NCBI RefSeq assembly: GCF_003182355.1
Contig: NZ_QGTW01000001.1
Location: forward strand, 682,001 to 746,000
Origin: Cytobacillus oceanisediminis
Lineage (GTDB): Bacteria; Bacillota; Bacilli; Bacillales; Cytobacillaceae
Length of the DNA stretch: 64,000 nt
Direction: 5' to 3'
Below, piece after piece: positions 52,714 through 61,487 of the stretch. The notes below the pieces were generated by a model. That model was not told where the DNA came from and ran no database searches. It was given only the letters and a program-made list of their open reading frames with translations. Numbering within the stretch: the first letter of the stretch is position 1; each line of letters begins with the position of its first letter. The position numbers and the translations under genes were made by a program.

Positions 52714-52920
52714 TTAAAAAATTCTCCTTCCACTATCGAAAAATGACAAAATAAATAATGCTATACCCACAAAAGTTAAAGATTGGAACAACCAAATCAA
52801 CTTATGTTTCATTTTGTAACTTCCGAAAAATGCACCCCTAACCATTCCTGTTATCTCAATAACAAACACTCCCTGGATTGCAGCAGGATTCGGTGTTCTT
52901 GCACTCCTTAGCTGAATAAC
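52714..52920 (-). CDS. Possible small membrane protein or remnant
   Basis: The frame encodes IQLRSARTPNPAAIQGVFVI, GMVRGAFFGSYKMKHKLIWL and one helix FQSLTFVGIALFILSFF. No good start or ribosome binding site is visible; its upstream part is antisense-free but overlaps the frame of the neighbouring 43-aa gene. It could be a remnant. Low confidence. Confidence 0.25.
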   Translation of the reverse strand, partial: VIQLRSARTPNPAAIQGVFVIEITGMVRGAFFGSYKMKHKLIWLFQSLTFVGIALFILSFFDSGRRIF

Positions 52921-52937
52921 ATTGTAAGGCCCTATAT

Positions 52938-53069
52938 TTATTTCTTTATAACCCAAAACACGACTATACCTAATCCCACCAAAATAACACCAATATGAAA
53001 ATACCAATAGTCAATAAATAACTCCCATTGAAGTTGTTGAATTTCTTTAACCCTTTCAAAATAGTCCAT
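52938..53069 (-). CDS. Small membrane protein, 43 aa
   Basis: ATG 53069 follows AAGGGAGTAAACTA. The product is MDYFERVKEIQQLQWELFID, then a single helix YWYFHIGVILVGLGIVVFWV ending in IKK. An amphipathic start plus one membrane helix and a good ribosome binding site support a real gene. Family unknown. Confidence 0.5.
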   Translation of the reverse strand: MDYFERVKEIQQLQWELFIDYWYFHIGVILVGLGIVVFWVIKK

Positions 53070-53496
53070 TAGTTTACTCCCTTGTATGAGCTCTTTTTAA
53101 CTCTTATTACGTTTTTTGGGTGGGTTTGGTTTCAGCCTTTAATGCGATTAACCTAAAATTCACTATCTTTAAGAATCCTTACTCAAGGGAAACGGAATGC
53201 CTTACCATAAAGGTGGAGCAGAAAGGTTGTTGCAATCTTCATCCTTATACTTTTCAAGGTGAATGTGAATGGGCTTCAGCAAACAGGTGTTTATATTCAA
53301 AATTTGCTGCCAACCAGGCGCTTTTGTGTTTAGTTAACGATTTATGTTTGTCGAAGAAGGAATTCAACTAAACGACTCTTCATTTGATTGATACGTTCAA
53401 TAGATCATGTTTAAAAATTCAGTATTATATTACTTTTTACTAGCCTCTTGTTTATTCGAAAAACCTCTGTTAGAATTCAAAAATCAACTTCATACG

Positions 53497-53648
53497 TCCT
53501 TATATAACTATGGAAATATGGTCCATAAGTCTCTACCCGGCAGCCGTAAAATGCCGGACTATAAGGAAAGTTAGAGCGCGACACGGGATATGTGTACCCT
53601 GGTGCATTCTCTTCTTTCTTTATAGATCGAGAGAATGCACCTTTTTTA
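53497..53648 (+). ncRNA. Purine (guanine-type) riboswitch with terminator
   Basis: The aptamer is 53497-53567. P1 is TCCTTATA/TATAAGGA, P2 encloses the ATATGG loop, and P3 is CCGGCA-GCCGTAAAA-TGCCGG. The junction carries GTCTCTACCC and GGACTAT, with C at the specificity position, which indicates guanine or hypoxanthine. An expression platform follows: GGTGCATTCTC pairs with GAGAATGCACC and TTTTTTATTT (53602-53648), a terminator. It leads directly to the nucleoside transporter gene. Confidence 0.92.
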
Positions 53649-53716
53649 TTTCCATAAAGAAGTCAGACATCTGACAACAAGGAGTCGTCTATGAAGCTAT
53701 TTTAAGGAGGTTAATG

Positions 53717-54910
53717 ATGAATATTATATATGGTTTATTATCCCTGGTGGGGATACTGTTTTTGGCTTGGCTTCTAAGTAAGAATAAAAAGTCCATCAAA
53801 TGGCGCACGATTATTGTAGGTGTGACGTTAGAAGGGATTTTCGTCTGCTTTATGCTCAATGTTCCCCTTGGCCGCTGGATTCTTACAAATACTGCTCAAG
53901 GCGTGCAAAACGTCATGAACTATAGCCAAGCAGGCATTGAATTCTTATTTGGGGGTTTTTTTGCAGAAGGAACGAATGTAGGATTTGTTTTCGCGATTCA
54001 GGTGTTATCCGTTATTATCTTTATCTCTGCTTTGGTCTCAGTTCTGTATTATTTACGAATCATCCCGATTGTTGTACGTGGACTCGGTTGGGTTGTTGGT
54101 AAAGTGTTTGGTACCACCCGTGTTGAATCTTTTAATACAGTTGCCAACACGATGTTAGGAGTAGCAGAAGCCCCGTTACTAATTAAGCCTTATCTGGCAA
54201 GACTGACACGTTCGGAATTGTTCACCGTTATGGTTGGAGGCACAGCTTCAGCAAGTGGTGCGATTCTTTTGTCCTACGCTCAAATGGGTATTGATATTAA
54301 ATATTTACTCATTTCTATTTTCTCTGTACCATTTGTCGCTATAGTCATGTCCAAAATCATGGAACCTGAAACAGAACAGTCTGATACGACTGAAGATGTC
54401 AAAATGGAACAGGCAGGACACTCAAATATTTTTGAAGCCATTTCGGAAGGAGCTGTAAGCGGAGTAAAGCTTGCCGCTAATATTGGTGGTTTGCTTATTG
54501 CGTTTATCAGTTTATTGGCACTAGCGGACGGCATTCTAGGCATCATTGGAACGGATTTAGCTACCATATTTGGTTATGTATTCTTTCCTTTTGCTTTACT
54601 TGTCGGGATTCCTGTTGATGATGCTTTCCGTGCTGCCTCCATTATCGGAACAAAGCTTGCAGCCAATGAACTTATTGCTTTCCAGGACCTGCTCAAATTA
54701 CAAGAGCAACTAACTCCGCAAACTGTTGCGATTTTATCCGTTGCATTATGTAACTTCGCAAACCTGTCTACTATTGGACAATTAATTGTAGGCCTTGGCT
54801 CCTTGGCGCCATCAAAGAAAAAACTAATTGCATCTCTGAGTTTTAAAGCCATTATCGCCGGTACAATGGCAAGCTTTATTACAGCTATCTTTGTAAATAT
54901 GTTTATCTAA
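53717..54910 (+). CDS. nupG: Purine nucleoside transporter (CNT/NupC family)
   Basis: A 397-residue membrane protein of the concentrative nucleoside transporter family. Hallmarks are VESFNTVANTMLGVAEAPLL, MVGGTASASGAILLSYAQMG and ALCNFANLSTIGQLIVGLGS (the CNT NFANxxxxG motif). The leader carries a guanine-type riboswitch, as for B. subtilis nupG (yxjA), which imports guanosine and inosine. The proton- or sodium-coupled mechanism is that of the family. Two adjacent ATGs (53714, 53717) follow AAGGAGG; the second has better spacing. A terminator at 54992 ends the transcript. Confidence 0.9.
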   Translation: MNIIYGLLSLVGILFLAWLLSKNKKSIKWRTIIVGVTLEGIFVCFMLNVPLGRWILTNTAQGVQNVMNYSQAGIEFLFGGFFAEGTNVGFVFAIQVLSVIIFISALVSVLYYLRIIPIVVRGLGWVVGKVFGTTRVESFNTVANTMLGVAEAPLLIKPYLARLTRSELFTVMVGGTASASGAILLSYAQMGIDIKYLLISIFSVPFVAIVMSKIMEPETEQSDTTEDVKMEQAGHSNIFEAISEGAVSGVKLAANIGGLLIAFISLLALADGILGIIGTDLATIFGYVFFPFALLVGIPVDDAFRAASIIGTKLAANELIAFQDLLKLQEQLTPQTVAILSVALCNFANLSTIGQLIVGLGSLAPSKKKLIASLSFKAIIAGTMASFITAIFVNMFI

Positions 54911-54991
54911 TCTTTAACAACCTTAGTAGTTGAAATGATATCCTTTTTAAAATAAATTTAACTGAGTTTGTTATAACTCTATAAAAACACC

Positions 54992-55026
54992 CTTTAGCTG
55001 CCATTGTTAGGCAGCTCTTTTTATGG
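54992..55026 (+). terminator. Terminator of the nucleoside transporter
   Basis: AGCTGCC-ATTGTTA-GGCAGCT followed by CTTTTTATGG. The preceding ACACCCTTT is shared with the dispersed repeat family. Confidence 0.8.
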
Positions 55027-55247
55027 ATATGTTAGTTAAAGGATGAGAGTATCACCTCAATTTTTTTCTTATTACCCTCAGTTTAATAAAAGAAAACCAC
55101 ATCAAAAGGCAACTTTGATCATCGGATGCACCTGACTAAAGGGTTAATTATCAGGGTTATTAAAATCCTTATAATTCCCATAAAGAAAGCGGAAAGACAG
55201 AAAATCGATCAAACCTTTTTACAAATAAGCCTTAATCCTTCTTGACG

Positions 55248-55717
55248 TTAAATATAATATAATAAAAAAACGCCCAAATCCCATATATACCAAATAGCAG
55301 CTAATGGATTAGCGATACCCTTTCCAGCAATATCGGGAGCTGATCCGTGAATAGGCTCAAACATCGACGGATAGGTACGTTCTGGATTGATATTTGCGCC
55401 AGCCGCAAGTCCCAAACTGCCTCCAAGCGCTGCACCTAAATCAGTTAATATATCACCAAATAAATTTGATGTTACAACCACTTCAAACCTTGCAGGATCT
55501 TTAACCAGATACATGGCCGCAGCATCTATAAGATAGGAATACGTTGGGACGTTAGGATATTCTTTACTAATATCTTCGAAAATGGAATCCCAAAAGAACA
55601 TAGAATAGTTTAAGGCATTTCCTTTACTAATACTCGTAAGTGCCCCCCTGCAGATGCAGCTGTTTCGAATGCATTACGGATAATCCGTTCTGTTCCTTTT
55701 CTTGAAAAGACACCTGT
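55248..55717 (-). pseudogene. Tartrate/D-malate dehydrogenase remnant
   Basis: The minus strand encodes VTSNLFGDILTDLGAALGGS, NINPERTYPSMFEPIHGSAP and GKGIANPLAAIW, the conserved C-terminal half of the tartrate dehydrogenase/isopropylmalate dehydrogenase family. Farther upstream, after a frameshift at a run of six G/C (55643-55648), come SKGNALNYSMFFWD and GVFSRKGTERIIRNAFETAA. The N-terminal half and the last residues are missing. It is a decaying fragment. The 54911-55247 interval carries no gene. Confidence 0.88.
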
Positions 55718-55802
55718 TTAAGGGGATTTGTACCATTTCTTACTCTGTTCATATGCTATAATTATCAAACAGATAACTTCCAATAAATAGGTGGTGTAAA
55801 GA

Positions 55803-55991
55803 ATGGCAATTACCATTCTTTATTTAATTAGTAGCTTTATCCTCGTATGTCTTGGAGTGATTTCTTATAGTTTTTCAATAAAGATCACCAATAAAGATTG
55901 GAGAAACTTAGCACAGATTATATCTATAGTCTTCATGATTTATGGACTGTCCAATTTAATTTATTTAACCCTATCTCGTCTATTAGCTTAA
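55803..55991 (+). CDS. Small two-helix membrane protein, 62 aa
   Basis: ATG 55803 lies six bases after AGGTGGTG. The product has two hydrophobic helices (ILYLISSFILVCLGVISYSF and IISIVFMIYGLSNLIYLTLS) joined by a short polar loop (KITNKDWRN). No known family is recognised. Good translation signals and regular topology suggest a real gene. Confidence 0.55.
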   Translation: MAITILYLISSFILVCLGVISYSFSIKITNKDWRNLAQIISIVFMIYGLSNLIYLTLSRLLA

Positions 55992-56044
55992 CTCTAAAAA
56001 TGTCAATATAATAGGTTCTTCTTAAATATAACTGCTTACGTTTG

Positions 56045-56105
56045 TTGAAAAAAAGCACCTTGTTTGACAGCTGTTCTTGAACTTAAGCACCCTATAAGCG
56101 AGCAT
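56045..56105. repeat. Dispersed hairpin repeat unit
   Basis: GTTGAAAAAAAGCACCTTGT, then GACAGCTGTTC and AACTTAAGCACCCTATAAG. It is a diverged unit in the gene-free interval 55992-56294. Confidence 0.5.
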
Positions 56106-56294
56106 TCGTGAGAAAAGAGTATTAAACTGAGGAAGTTTAAGTGAATTTGTTCACAATATATACCTAATTCGAGCCTATTGTTAAAAAAATAAAAGCGTTA
56201 TCCTACTTAACCAGGATTAACGCCAATGCTAAATTTTTGATATCCACTTTGGACTTTTTCCTATATCCAGATATAATTTAAGGATAACCTATTT

Positions 56295-56819
56295 CTATTG
56301 AATGTTGGATAAATAATTGTCAAGTCTCTCGTATTGTGAAGAGACTCCTTGAACAGCTCCCATGTCGACCACTTGCTTGAGAGCTTCAGCTGTAGAGAAT
56401 TGTGACCGGGTAATGATTGTTGTTTTGCCTTCTTTTTCTAAGAAGTCCATTTTAACAACCGTTTCAGGCATTTCTGGAAGAACATTGTAATCAGTATCAG
56501 TAAACATATCAGTGTAAACTATTTTTTCCGGAACGACAATTTCATGATAAACCGCCTTACCACAGGACTTCATTCCAAAGAAGTCACCTTGGTTTTTATC
56601 AACACATGTCATGCAATATAGCCAAGCACCATCAACCTTAAAATCCATCTCATGAACTTCTGTCTCCCATCCCTGCGGCCCCCACCAGGCTGCCAGGTGA
56701 ACGGGATCTGAAAAGACTGAAAAGACTAATTCCCGTGGTGCGTCGAAATCCCGCTCAATAATTAGTTCCATCCCCTCTACCCTGGATACCAATTTGTTTA
56801 CTGATGTGTTTTCTGACAA
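56295..56819 (-). CDS. SRPBCC / AHSA1 family protein
   Basis: A 174-residue START-like protein of the AHSA1 branch. Motifs are LIIERDFDAPRELVFSVFSD, HLAAWWGPQGWETEV and YVYTDMFTD-like KIVYTDMF, then GKTTIITRSQF and QGVSSQYERLDNYL. These proteins bind small hydrophobic ligands or act with ArsR-type regulators; function is unknown here. The start is TTG 56819, seven bases after GGGAGG; an ATG at 56840 lies before that site. An ArsR-type remnant lies just upstream. Confidence 0.88.
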   Translation of the reverse strand: MSENTSVNKLVSRVEGMELIIERDFDAPRELVFSVFSDPVHLAAWWGPQGWETEVHEMDFKVDGAWLYCMTCVDKNQGDFFGMKSCGKAVYHEIVVPEKIVYTDMFTDTDYNVLPEMPETVVKMDFLEKEGKTTIITRSQFSTAEALKQVVDMGAVQGVSSQYERLDNYLSNIQ

Positions 56820-56889
56820 TTTAATTCCTCCCGCTATCATTAGTGTTTAATCAAGAGATTTCCCTTCTCAGCACAGCCTAGTTCTTATC

Positions 56890-57040
56890 TTATAGTTTAC
56901 GTAAATACTCATCTAACCGAGCAAATCTTTCCCCCCAATTTTTACTCCATCGATTTATCAAGATTTTAAAGGGCTGATGCCTAAGCCTGTAAATTCGTTG
57001 ATTAGCATCTGCTCGCACTTCAGCCAATCCAGCCGAAGAA
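56890..57040 (-). pseudogene. ArsR family regulator, C-terminal fragment
   Basis: The minus strand reads SSAGLAEVRADANQRIYRLR, then HQPFKILINRWSKNWGERFA and RLDEYLRKL. This is the typical end of an ArsR-type repressor of the kind that precedes AHSA1 genes. The DNA-binding part is gone, and unrelated sequence lies upstream. The adjacent 56820-56889 has no gene. Confidence 0.8.
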
Positions 57041-57344
57041 GCTGAAGCAGCTCCACAATGTCATCTACCGGCACATATCCTTCACGTAAAAGCTCTACAA
57101 ACTATAACCTAATGAGGACAATAAGTCCGCTCAAAATTATGGAGATGTTCCCCTTAACTATAATATAACTAAAAAGGAATATTTATGTAAAGGAATATTC
57201 AGAATTATTTTAAAATTAAATAAAACTGTAACCATCACAAATACTCTTTTTCTCAATAGCTGACTCAATATATAGATTTCCTCACTTAGAATTTCTGTTC
57301 CAATTAATAATATTACAGAGATTTCGTTCTCATTAAAGGTCTGC

Positions 57345-57735
57345 TATACTACCTTCACAACATAAGAAGGATCTTTTGCTGGTTTCTTTCAGAACAAAGT
57401 CAAAACGATCCCTAGAGCTAGTATGACAGTCGCAAAAATAGTAAGGGTAGATAATATCTATATCAAATAATATCCCCCCTGGTCCGCTAATATTCGCTAA
57501 ACTTGTAAACATCGAGTTCATTCCACCAACGAAACCTTGTTCCTTCCCGGCGATATTCGAAAAATAGGATGTAACAGCTGGCCGAAATAAATCGAATCCA
57601 ACAAAAACAATAAAAGTATCATTATTTTCTTCTTCTGTACGATCGGGCTCAAATAATAAAATAATAGAAAGTACATCTGCAAATGTACCAAGTGCACCTG
57701 CAAAGAAGAATGGTATACGTCAATAATAGCCTTCA
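57345..57735 (-). pseudogene. MFS transporter remnant
   Basis: Frames on the minus strand together give FFFAGALGTFADVLSIILLF, then FVGFDLFRPAVTSYFSNIAG and KEQGFVGGMNSMFTSLANIS followed by GILFDIDIIYPYYF. This is the C-terminal half of a major facilitator drug transporter (GFVGGMNSMFTSLGN type). Several frame changes and the lost N-terminal half make it a pseudogene. Confidence 0.85.
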
Positions 57736-57802
57736 ATAATTACATAGATGAGCTTGGGAAAATTTAACCCAGTTTTTTATTTAGAGGTCAACTCTTGCTT
57801 AA

Positions 57803-57855
57803 TTAATCTCACCCTTTAGTTGAACAATAAAAAGGGCTGCAGCAGCCCTCATTTT
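57803..57855 (-). terminator. Terminator within a repeat unit
   Basis: A CTCACCCTTTAGTTGAACAA unit of the dispersed family is followed by AGGGCTGC-A-GCAGCCCT. Read on the minus strand the stem ends in TTTTTATTG and terminates the hydrolase gene. Confidence 0.75.
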
Positions 57856-57881
57856 GTTTAAAAACACGCCCAGTTTACCAT

Positions 57882-58475
57882 TCAATGTTTCCTAAAAAAA
57901 GAAAGCATTTGATTGAAGGCATCTAGTGCTGATTTTGCATGAAAATTAGGTGAGTATGGGTCACTAAATCCGTGTTTTCCATAAAATTTATATATCTCTA
58001 TATTGCTTTTATCCAGATTTTCAATTAACTCATTGACGTTAAAGGAAGGTTCTTCTTTAGGAAAGAATAAAATTGTCGGGGTTAGTGGCACAATTTCTTT
58101 GTAATTCCTGATTCTTGAACCGTAGTATCCCACTACCCCGCTGAGATTTTCTTCCTTACTACACAACCACGCAACAGTTGCCCCTACACTAAATCCAACC
58201 ATATATATTTTATTGTATTTATCTTTTACACCTAATAAAATATCCTTTATTTTATGAACAGCGTCATTAAATCCCACGTTCTCCATATAATTTTGATAAG
58301 CAATTTCTTCTTCAGAATAATCATAAGGCTGTTCACGTTCCAGTAGGTTGGGACAGATGACATCAAAGTCCTGTTCTGATATTCTTTTACAAAAATTCTC
58401 TATATGCTGATTAATTCCATAAATTTCGTGAACTACAATAACCAGGTTATCATTCTTATTTAAGATCTTAATCAT
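57882..58475 (-). CDS. Dienelactone hydrolase family protein
   Basis: A 197-residue alpha/beta hydrolase. The DLH-type N-terminal VIVVHEIYGINQHIENFC carries the conserved Glu, the nucleophile elbow is GFSVGATVAW (Ser where classical DLH has Cys), and the final His is in GKHGFSDPYSPNFH. Asp/Glu of the triad probably lies near ILFFPKEEPSF. These enzymes hydrolyse lactones or esters. ATG 58475 follows CAGGGGGGCAA. Substrate unknown. Confidence 0.87.
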   Translation of the reverse strand: MIKILNKNDNLVIVVHEIYGINQHIENFCKRISEQDFDVICPNLLEREQPYDYSEEEIAYQNYMENVGFNDAVHKIKDILLGVKDKYNKIYMVGFSVGATVAWLCSKEENLSGVVGYYGSRIRNYKEIVPLTPTILFFPKEEPSFNVNELIENLDKSNIEIYKFYGKHGFSDPYSPNFHAKSALDAFNQMLSFFRKH

Positions 58476-58549
58476 TTGCCCCCCTGAAATTATTACATAA
58501 AAAAACAGTAAATTTCTATCAATTCTTATTCAACTACTTCAATAACCTT

Positions 58550-58843
58550 TTATAGCTTTACATTTTCAAAATGTTCAACTATTGGAAAAGGGTCATAGAA
58601 ATGATGTAGTTGCTTTTTCCATTCTTGATACTCTTTCGATTGTCTAAATCCAACCGTATGGTCTTCTAATGTTTCCCATCTAACCAACAATAAATATTTC
58701 CCTTTAACTTCCATACACCGTTGCAATTCGTGAGATATATAACCTTTCATTGATGAAATGATTTTTGATGCTTCACGAAATGCTTCCTCATAATCCTCTT
58801 CTATACCTGGCTTAACTTGTAACATAACAGCTTCTAAAATCAT
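58550..58843 (-). CDS. Antibiotic biosynthesis monooxygenase (ABM) domain protein
   Basis: A 97-residue dimeric ferredoxin-like fold protein. MILEAVMLQVKPGIEEDYEE, SSMKGYISHELQRCMEVKGK and LLVRWETLEDHTVGFRQSKE are the usual ABM pattern (strand, helix, GYxxxELxR, WExxExHxxFRxSxxY). Members include heme-degrading and quinone-forming monooxygenases; the activity here is unknown. ATG 58843 follows AGGGGGAGATTAC. Confidence 0.9.
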   Translation of the reverse strand: MILEAVMLQVKPGIEEDYEEAFREASKIISSMKGYISHELQRCMEVKGKYLLLVRWETLEDHTVGFRQSKEYQEWKKQLHHFYDPFPIVEHFENVKL

Positions 58844-59088
58844 GTAATCTCCCCCTATTTATCAATTTTATATTCTTATTAAACTACCAGCCCGTTCGTT
58901 CAATAAGTTCAACAAAAAGGTGCGACAATCCTTCTTGGATCAACGCATCCCAAAGTTTAATAACCTCTTCTCTTTTTAGTGCATATTTTCTTTGCATTGT
59001 TCACAAATAGGATATAATTTTTATTTTTTCTGTTTAGTTCTTAAATCCCCTTTATTCTATATGCTTTATTAATGGGGAGTTGAGACTA

Positions 59089-59382
59089 ATGAAAAATGAA
59101 CAGTTTGATATCGAAACACTTAAATTAATTGGAAATAAACTTGACTATATTTACTCCACTGCTAAATGTAATTACAATGATTCCCCCGAATTAATGGATA
59201 CTATTGAAAATTTAGCTCAGGTAGCAAATATGTTTGCAAAAATTAGAATTGAGGAATTAAAAGGGCATGTAGAAACATCGAGCCCTCAAGGATTCATAGT
59301 ATCTAAATTAGCTAACTCATACTCCAGGATGAAAAATTATGAGAAACAAAAAGATATTGACTTTCCTACTTGGAAGCTCTAA
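59089..59382 (+). CDS. Small soluble protein, 97 aa, unknown
   Basis: The product is helical and mixed charged: NEQFDIETLKLIGNKLDYIY, then MDTIENLAQVANMFAKIRIE and SPQGFIVSKLANSYSRMKNY. It has no membrane helix and no recognised domain. The start is ATG 59089, nine bases after GGGGAG (59074-59079). The terminator stem (GAAGCT/AGCTTC with TTTTTTT, 59372-59396) overlaps the last codons. Confidence 0.6.
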   Translation: MKNEQFDIETLKLIGNKLDYIYSTAKCNYNDSPELMDTIENLAQVANMFAKIRIEELKGHVETSSPQGFIVSKLANSYSRMKNYEKQKDIDFPTWKL

Positions 59383-59448
59383 AGCTTCTTTTTTTATTTC
59401 ATATTAATTTAGGCGCCTATTTATTTCCATGACTGTGCACCATATGTG

Positions 59449-59604
59449 TCAATTGTGACATATAAAAGAGGGAGGTTTACATCTCCCTTCCACTAATCTG
59501 CCTGATAGAAATCCCATTTCACGCGTAAAACCATTGGAATCCACGCAAAAGTCCAAAAGTACTTCTCGATTCTTTTTGACCCATTCGTATTCTTTCCGCT
59601 CCAT
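59449..59604 (-). CDS. Possible small protein, 51 aa
   Basis: The frame starts at ATG 59604, 21 bases after the DinB stop, behind GAGGGCAG: MERKEYEWVKKNREVLLDFC, then VDSNGFTREMGFLSGRLVEG. The last codons run through a terminator-like hairpin (GGGAGGTTTACATCTCCC, 59470-59491), so the natural end may be earlier and the frame may be damaged. No family recognised. Confidence 0.35.
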   Translation of the reverse strand: MERKEYEWVKKNREVLLDFCVDSNGFTREMGFLSGRLVEGRCKPPSFICHN

Positions 59605-59625
59605 AGTATCTGCCCTCTTTGCATT

Positions 59626-60111
59626 CTACTCTTTACTATTCCAGGAACCCTGGGCTTTTCGTATATAGATGATCTGTCCAATATGATAAGTGTTATGTGT
59701 GCACAAATTTGATATCGCACCCCACCATAGCGCATCTACTGGAAAATGCGGGATTTGTTGATGCAGTTTTGATTCCGAAGCAGCCTCAATCTCTTGTTGC
59801 CACTCGGCTAATCCTTCGTCTAATTGTTGAACAAGTTCTTGCCATTTCATTTCGGTAAAACCTTCAGCAGAAAACGTAATTGGATTTTCTACAGGCGGAC
59901 TCACTTCTTCTTCCTTAAAACGTTTCAGCCACCGCTCATTATAGAAGTGAAGATGCTTCGCGATCTCACCTATGGAATGAGATCCTTCATTTTGTTTCCA
60001 CAATACATTCTCTAAACTCAGTCCCTTTAATGCCGTACTTAATGGTTGAATCCAGCTATCCTCGTTACGGCATACTGCCAATTGATCTAATAAAAACTCT
60101 TTTTTACTCAT
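59626..60111 (-). CDS. DinB/YfiT family putative metal-dependent protein (second)
   Basis: A 161-residue protein. Metal ligands are likely in HSIGEIAKHLHFYNERW (about 46-62) and LCTHNTYHIGQIIYIRK (about 138-154), which form the DinB three-His site. Unlike the DinB protein at 39105 it has the N-terminal pattern SWIQPLSTALKGLSLE. The start is ATG 60111 behind AAGGAAGGGA (8-base spacing). Function unknown; possibly a thiol transferase. Confidence 0.87.
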   Translation of the reverse strand: MSKKEFLLDQLAVCRNEDSWIQPLSTALKGLSLENVLWKQNEGSHSIGEIAKHLHFYNERWLKRFKEEEVSPPVENPITFSAEGFTEMKWQELVQQLDEGLAEWQQEIEAASESKLHQQIPHFPVDALWWGAISNLCTHNTYHIGQIIYIRKAQGSWNSKE

Positions 60112-60428
60112 TAACACATTCCCTTCCTTAATTATTTCTCACCATAATAAAATTTAATTTTCGAAAATCTATAAAAAACTGATCCATCCATATCAGCCCC
60201 TCTCCTGTTTTAATCCCACATCATTAGCTTTATGCGGTACAGGCAGAACCAATGACAAAGGATATATTCTCCAATAGTCTGCAGTATCCTTCTTGAACTA
60301 ATATTATTAACAAAAAAACAGCCTTTCGAATGAAAGGTGATCCCATGCTTAATTGGATTAATTATCTTAGTTATTAGTGCAGGAATGAATGATTAATGTT
60401 CTTATCTTTTAGGAACGCTTTAACCTTT
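60112..60428. other. Gene-free interval
   Basis: About 315 bases without a gene. It contains a small hairpin AGCCTTTC-GAAT-GAAAGGTG (about 60314-60335) near a degenerate unit of the dispersed repeat family. Confidence 0.35.
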
Positions 60429-60692
60429 TTAAAAAGGCAAATCATCTTCAATTACCGGCTGAATTCGCTTTACTTCATCTGTAATGTCATGTTCCTCATC
60501 CCAGCTTACCTTTTCAATAAAGGTCTTACGGAATCCGGTTTCTTTCATCTGCTCCTGAATCCATTCATAAGCAACAATACTGACAGCAAAATCCGGATTA
60601 TCCTTAAATTCACGATCACTCACAAAAAACTCGCCACGCCGTAATCCTCTGCTTCCAACAATGTTCAATATTGTTTCAATGATTACTTTCAT
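60429..60692 (-). CDS. Small protein ending in an SSB-like tail, 87 aa
   Basis: The product runs MKVIIETILNIVGSRGLRRG, then EFFVSDREFKDNPDFAVSIV and AYEWIQEQMKETGFRKT, and ends VIEDDLPF. ATG 60692 lies six bases after GAGGTG; the upstream GTG at 60701 is within the site. The last residues, acidic then DDLPF, resemble the C-terminal tip of single-stranded DNA-binding protein that docks repair enzymes. There is no OB-fold. Family not recognised. Confidence 0.7.
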   Translation of the reverse strand: MKVIIETILNIVGSRGLRRGEFFVSDREFKDNPDFAVSIVAYEWIQEQMKETGFRKTFIEKVSWDEEHDITDEVKRIQPVIEDDLPF

Positions 60693-60796
60693 ATTGTACA
60701 CCTCAACAAAAGAAGTCTATTTCACTATTATAGAACATACATTCCCTTTCGATTCAAAAAAAAAGCCCTCCATAATAATTGCGGTTATGATAAATC

Positions 60797-60839
60797 TTCA
60801 ACGAATGACAGAAAGCTGCCTATTCGGTCATTCGTTGAA
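60797..60839. repeat. Perfect 13-bp inverted repeat
   Basis: TTCAACGAATGAC (60797-60809) and GTCATTCGTTGAA (60827-60839) are exact complements, separated by 17 bases. There is no T-run, so a terminator is unlikely. Confidence 0.7.
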
Positions 60840-60958
60840 TTCCGGAAGCTTACATGGTTGCAATTTAATTTAAAGAATATGTCTGAGTTTTTTTATTCTT
60901 ATTTAATCTAAACACCCGTTTGATTAAGTGCTTTTTTCTAACATCCTTTATTGATGTA

Positions 60959-61369
60959 CTATTTATTAATGACAATCGATAATTTATAGCTCACATAATT
61001 GCTCAAGTCTGTCAAAAATTCATCTAATATTTTATTGGATGGAAATTTGCATTCTAGAAGGTAACAACATTCTCCACTGATTTTGTAGTTGTTAAGGACG
61101 TATAGTTCTTGTTTTTGTAAGAACGTAAGATAAGGTTGATGATTCGTGCTTTTCGTAAAAACATGTACAATTGCGTGAACTGAATACCCCATTTTTACTT
61201 GATTAACTTTAATTGTATACCCCTCAATAATCCCATTATCCTCTAACTTCACAACTCTGGCTGAAGCAGCCTGTCCAGTCAAATGGACTTTTTCACCTAA
61301 TTCCTTCATCGTGATACGGCTGTTCTTAGTAAGTTCATCTATAATTCGCATATCCGTGCTATCTATCAT
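60959..61369 (-). CDS. Lrp/AsnC family transcriptional regulator
   Basis: A 136-residue regulator. The N-terminal HTH reads DMRIIDELTKNSRITMKELG, then HLTGQAASARVVKLEDNGII, and the RAM ligand domain follows (about 60-136). ATG 61369 follows GAAAGGATC. It is divergent from the MBL-fold hydrolase gene (about 118 bases between starts) and may control it. Confidence 0.9.
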   Translation of the reverse strand: MIDSTDMRIIDELTKNSRITMKELGEKVHLTGQAASARVVKLEDNGIIEGYTIKVNQVKMGYSVHAIVHVFTKSTNHQPYLTFLQKQELYVLNNYKISGECCYLLECKFPSNKILDEFLTDLSNYVSYKLSIVINK

Positions 61370-61487
61370 TTATACAGATCCTTTCAATAATCAAGTGAAA
61401 CTGCAAAAAGACTTGATTTTATCTATGTATTTCAAAAATGGTCTTATTATAAACTATATGTACATTAAAGAAAAGGAGCTAATGATT

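Noticed and set aside
52714..53007. 97-codon minus-strand frame as one protein
   Set aside because: Its first part overlaps, in another frame, the better supported 43-aa gene at 52938-53069; only the distal part was kept, with low confidence.
53120..53371. 83-codon plus-strand frame
   Set aside because: No ribosome binding site and no recognisable motif; composition looks like chance.
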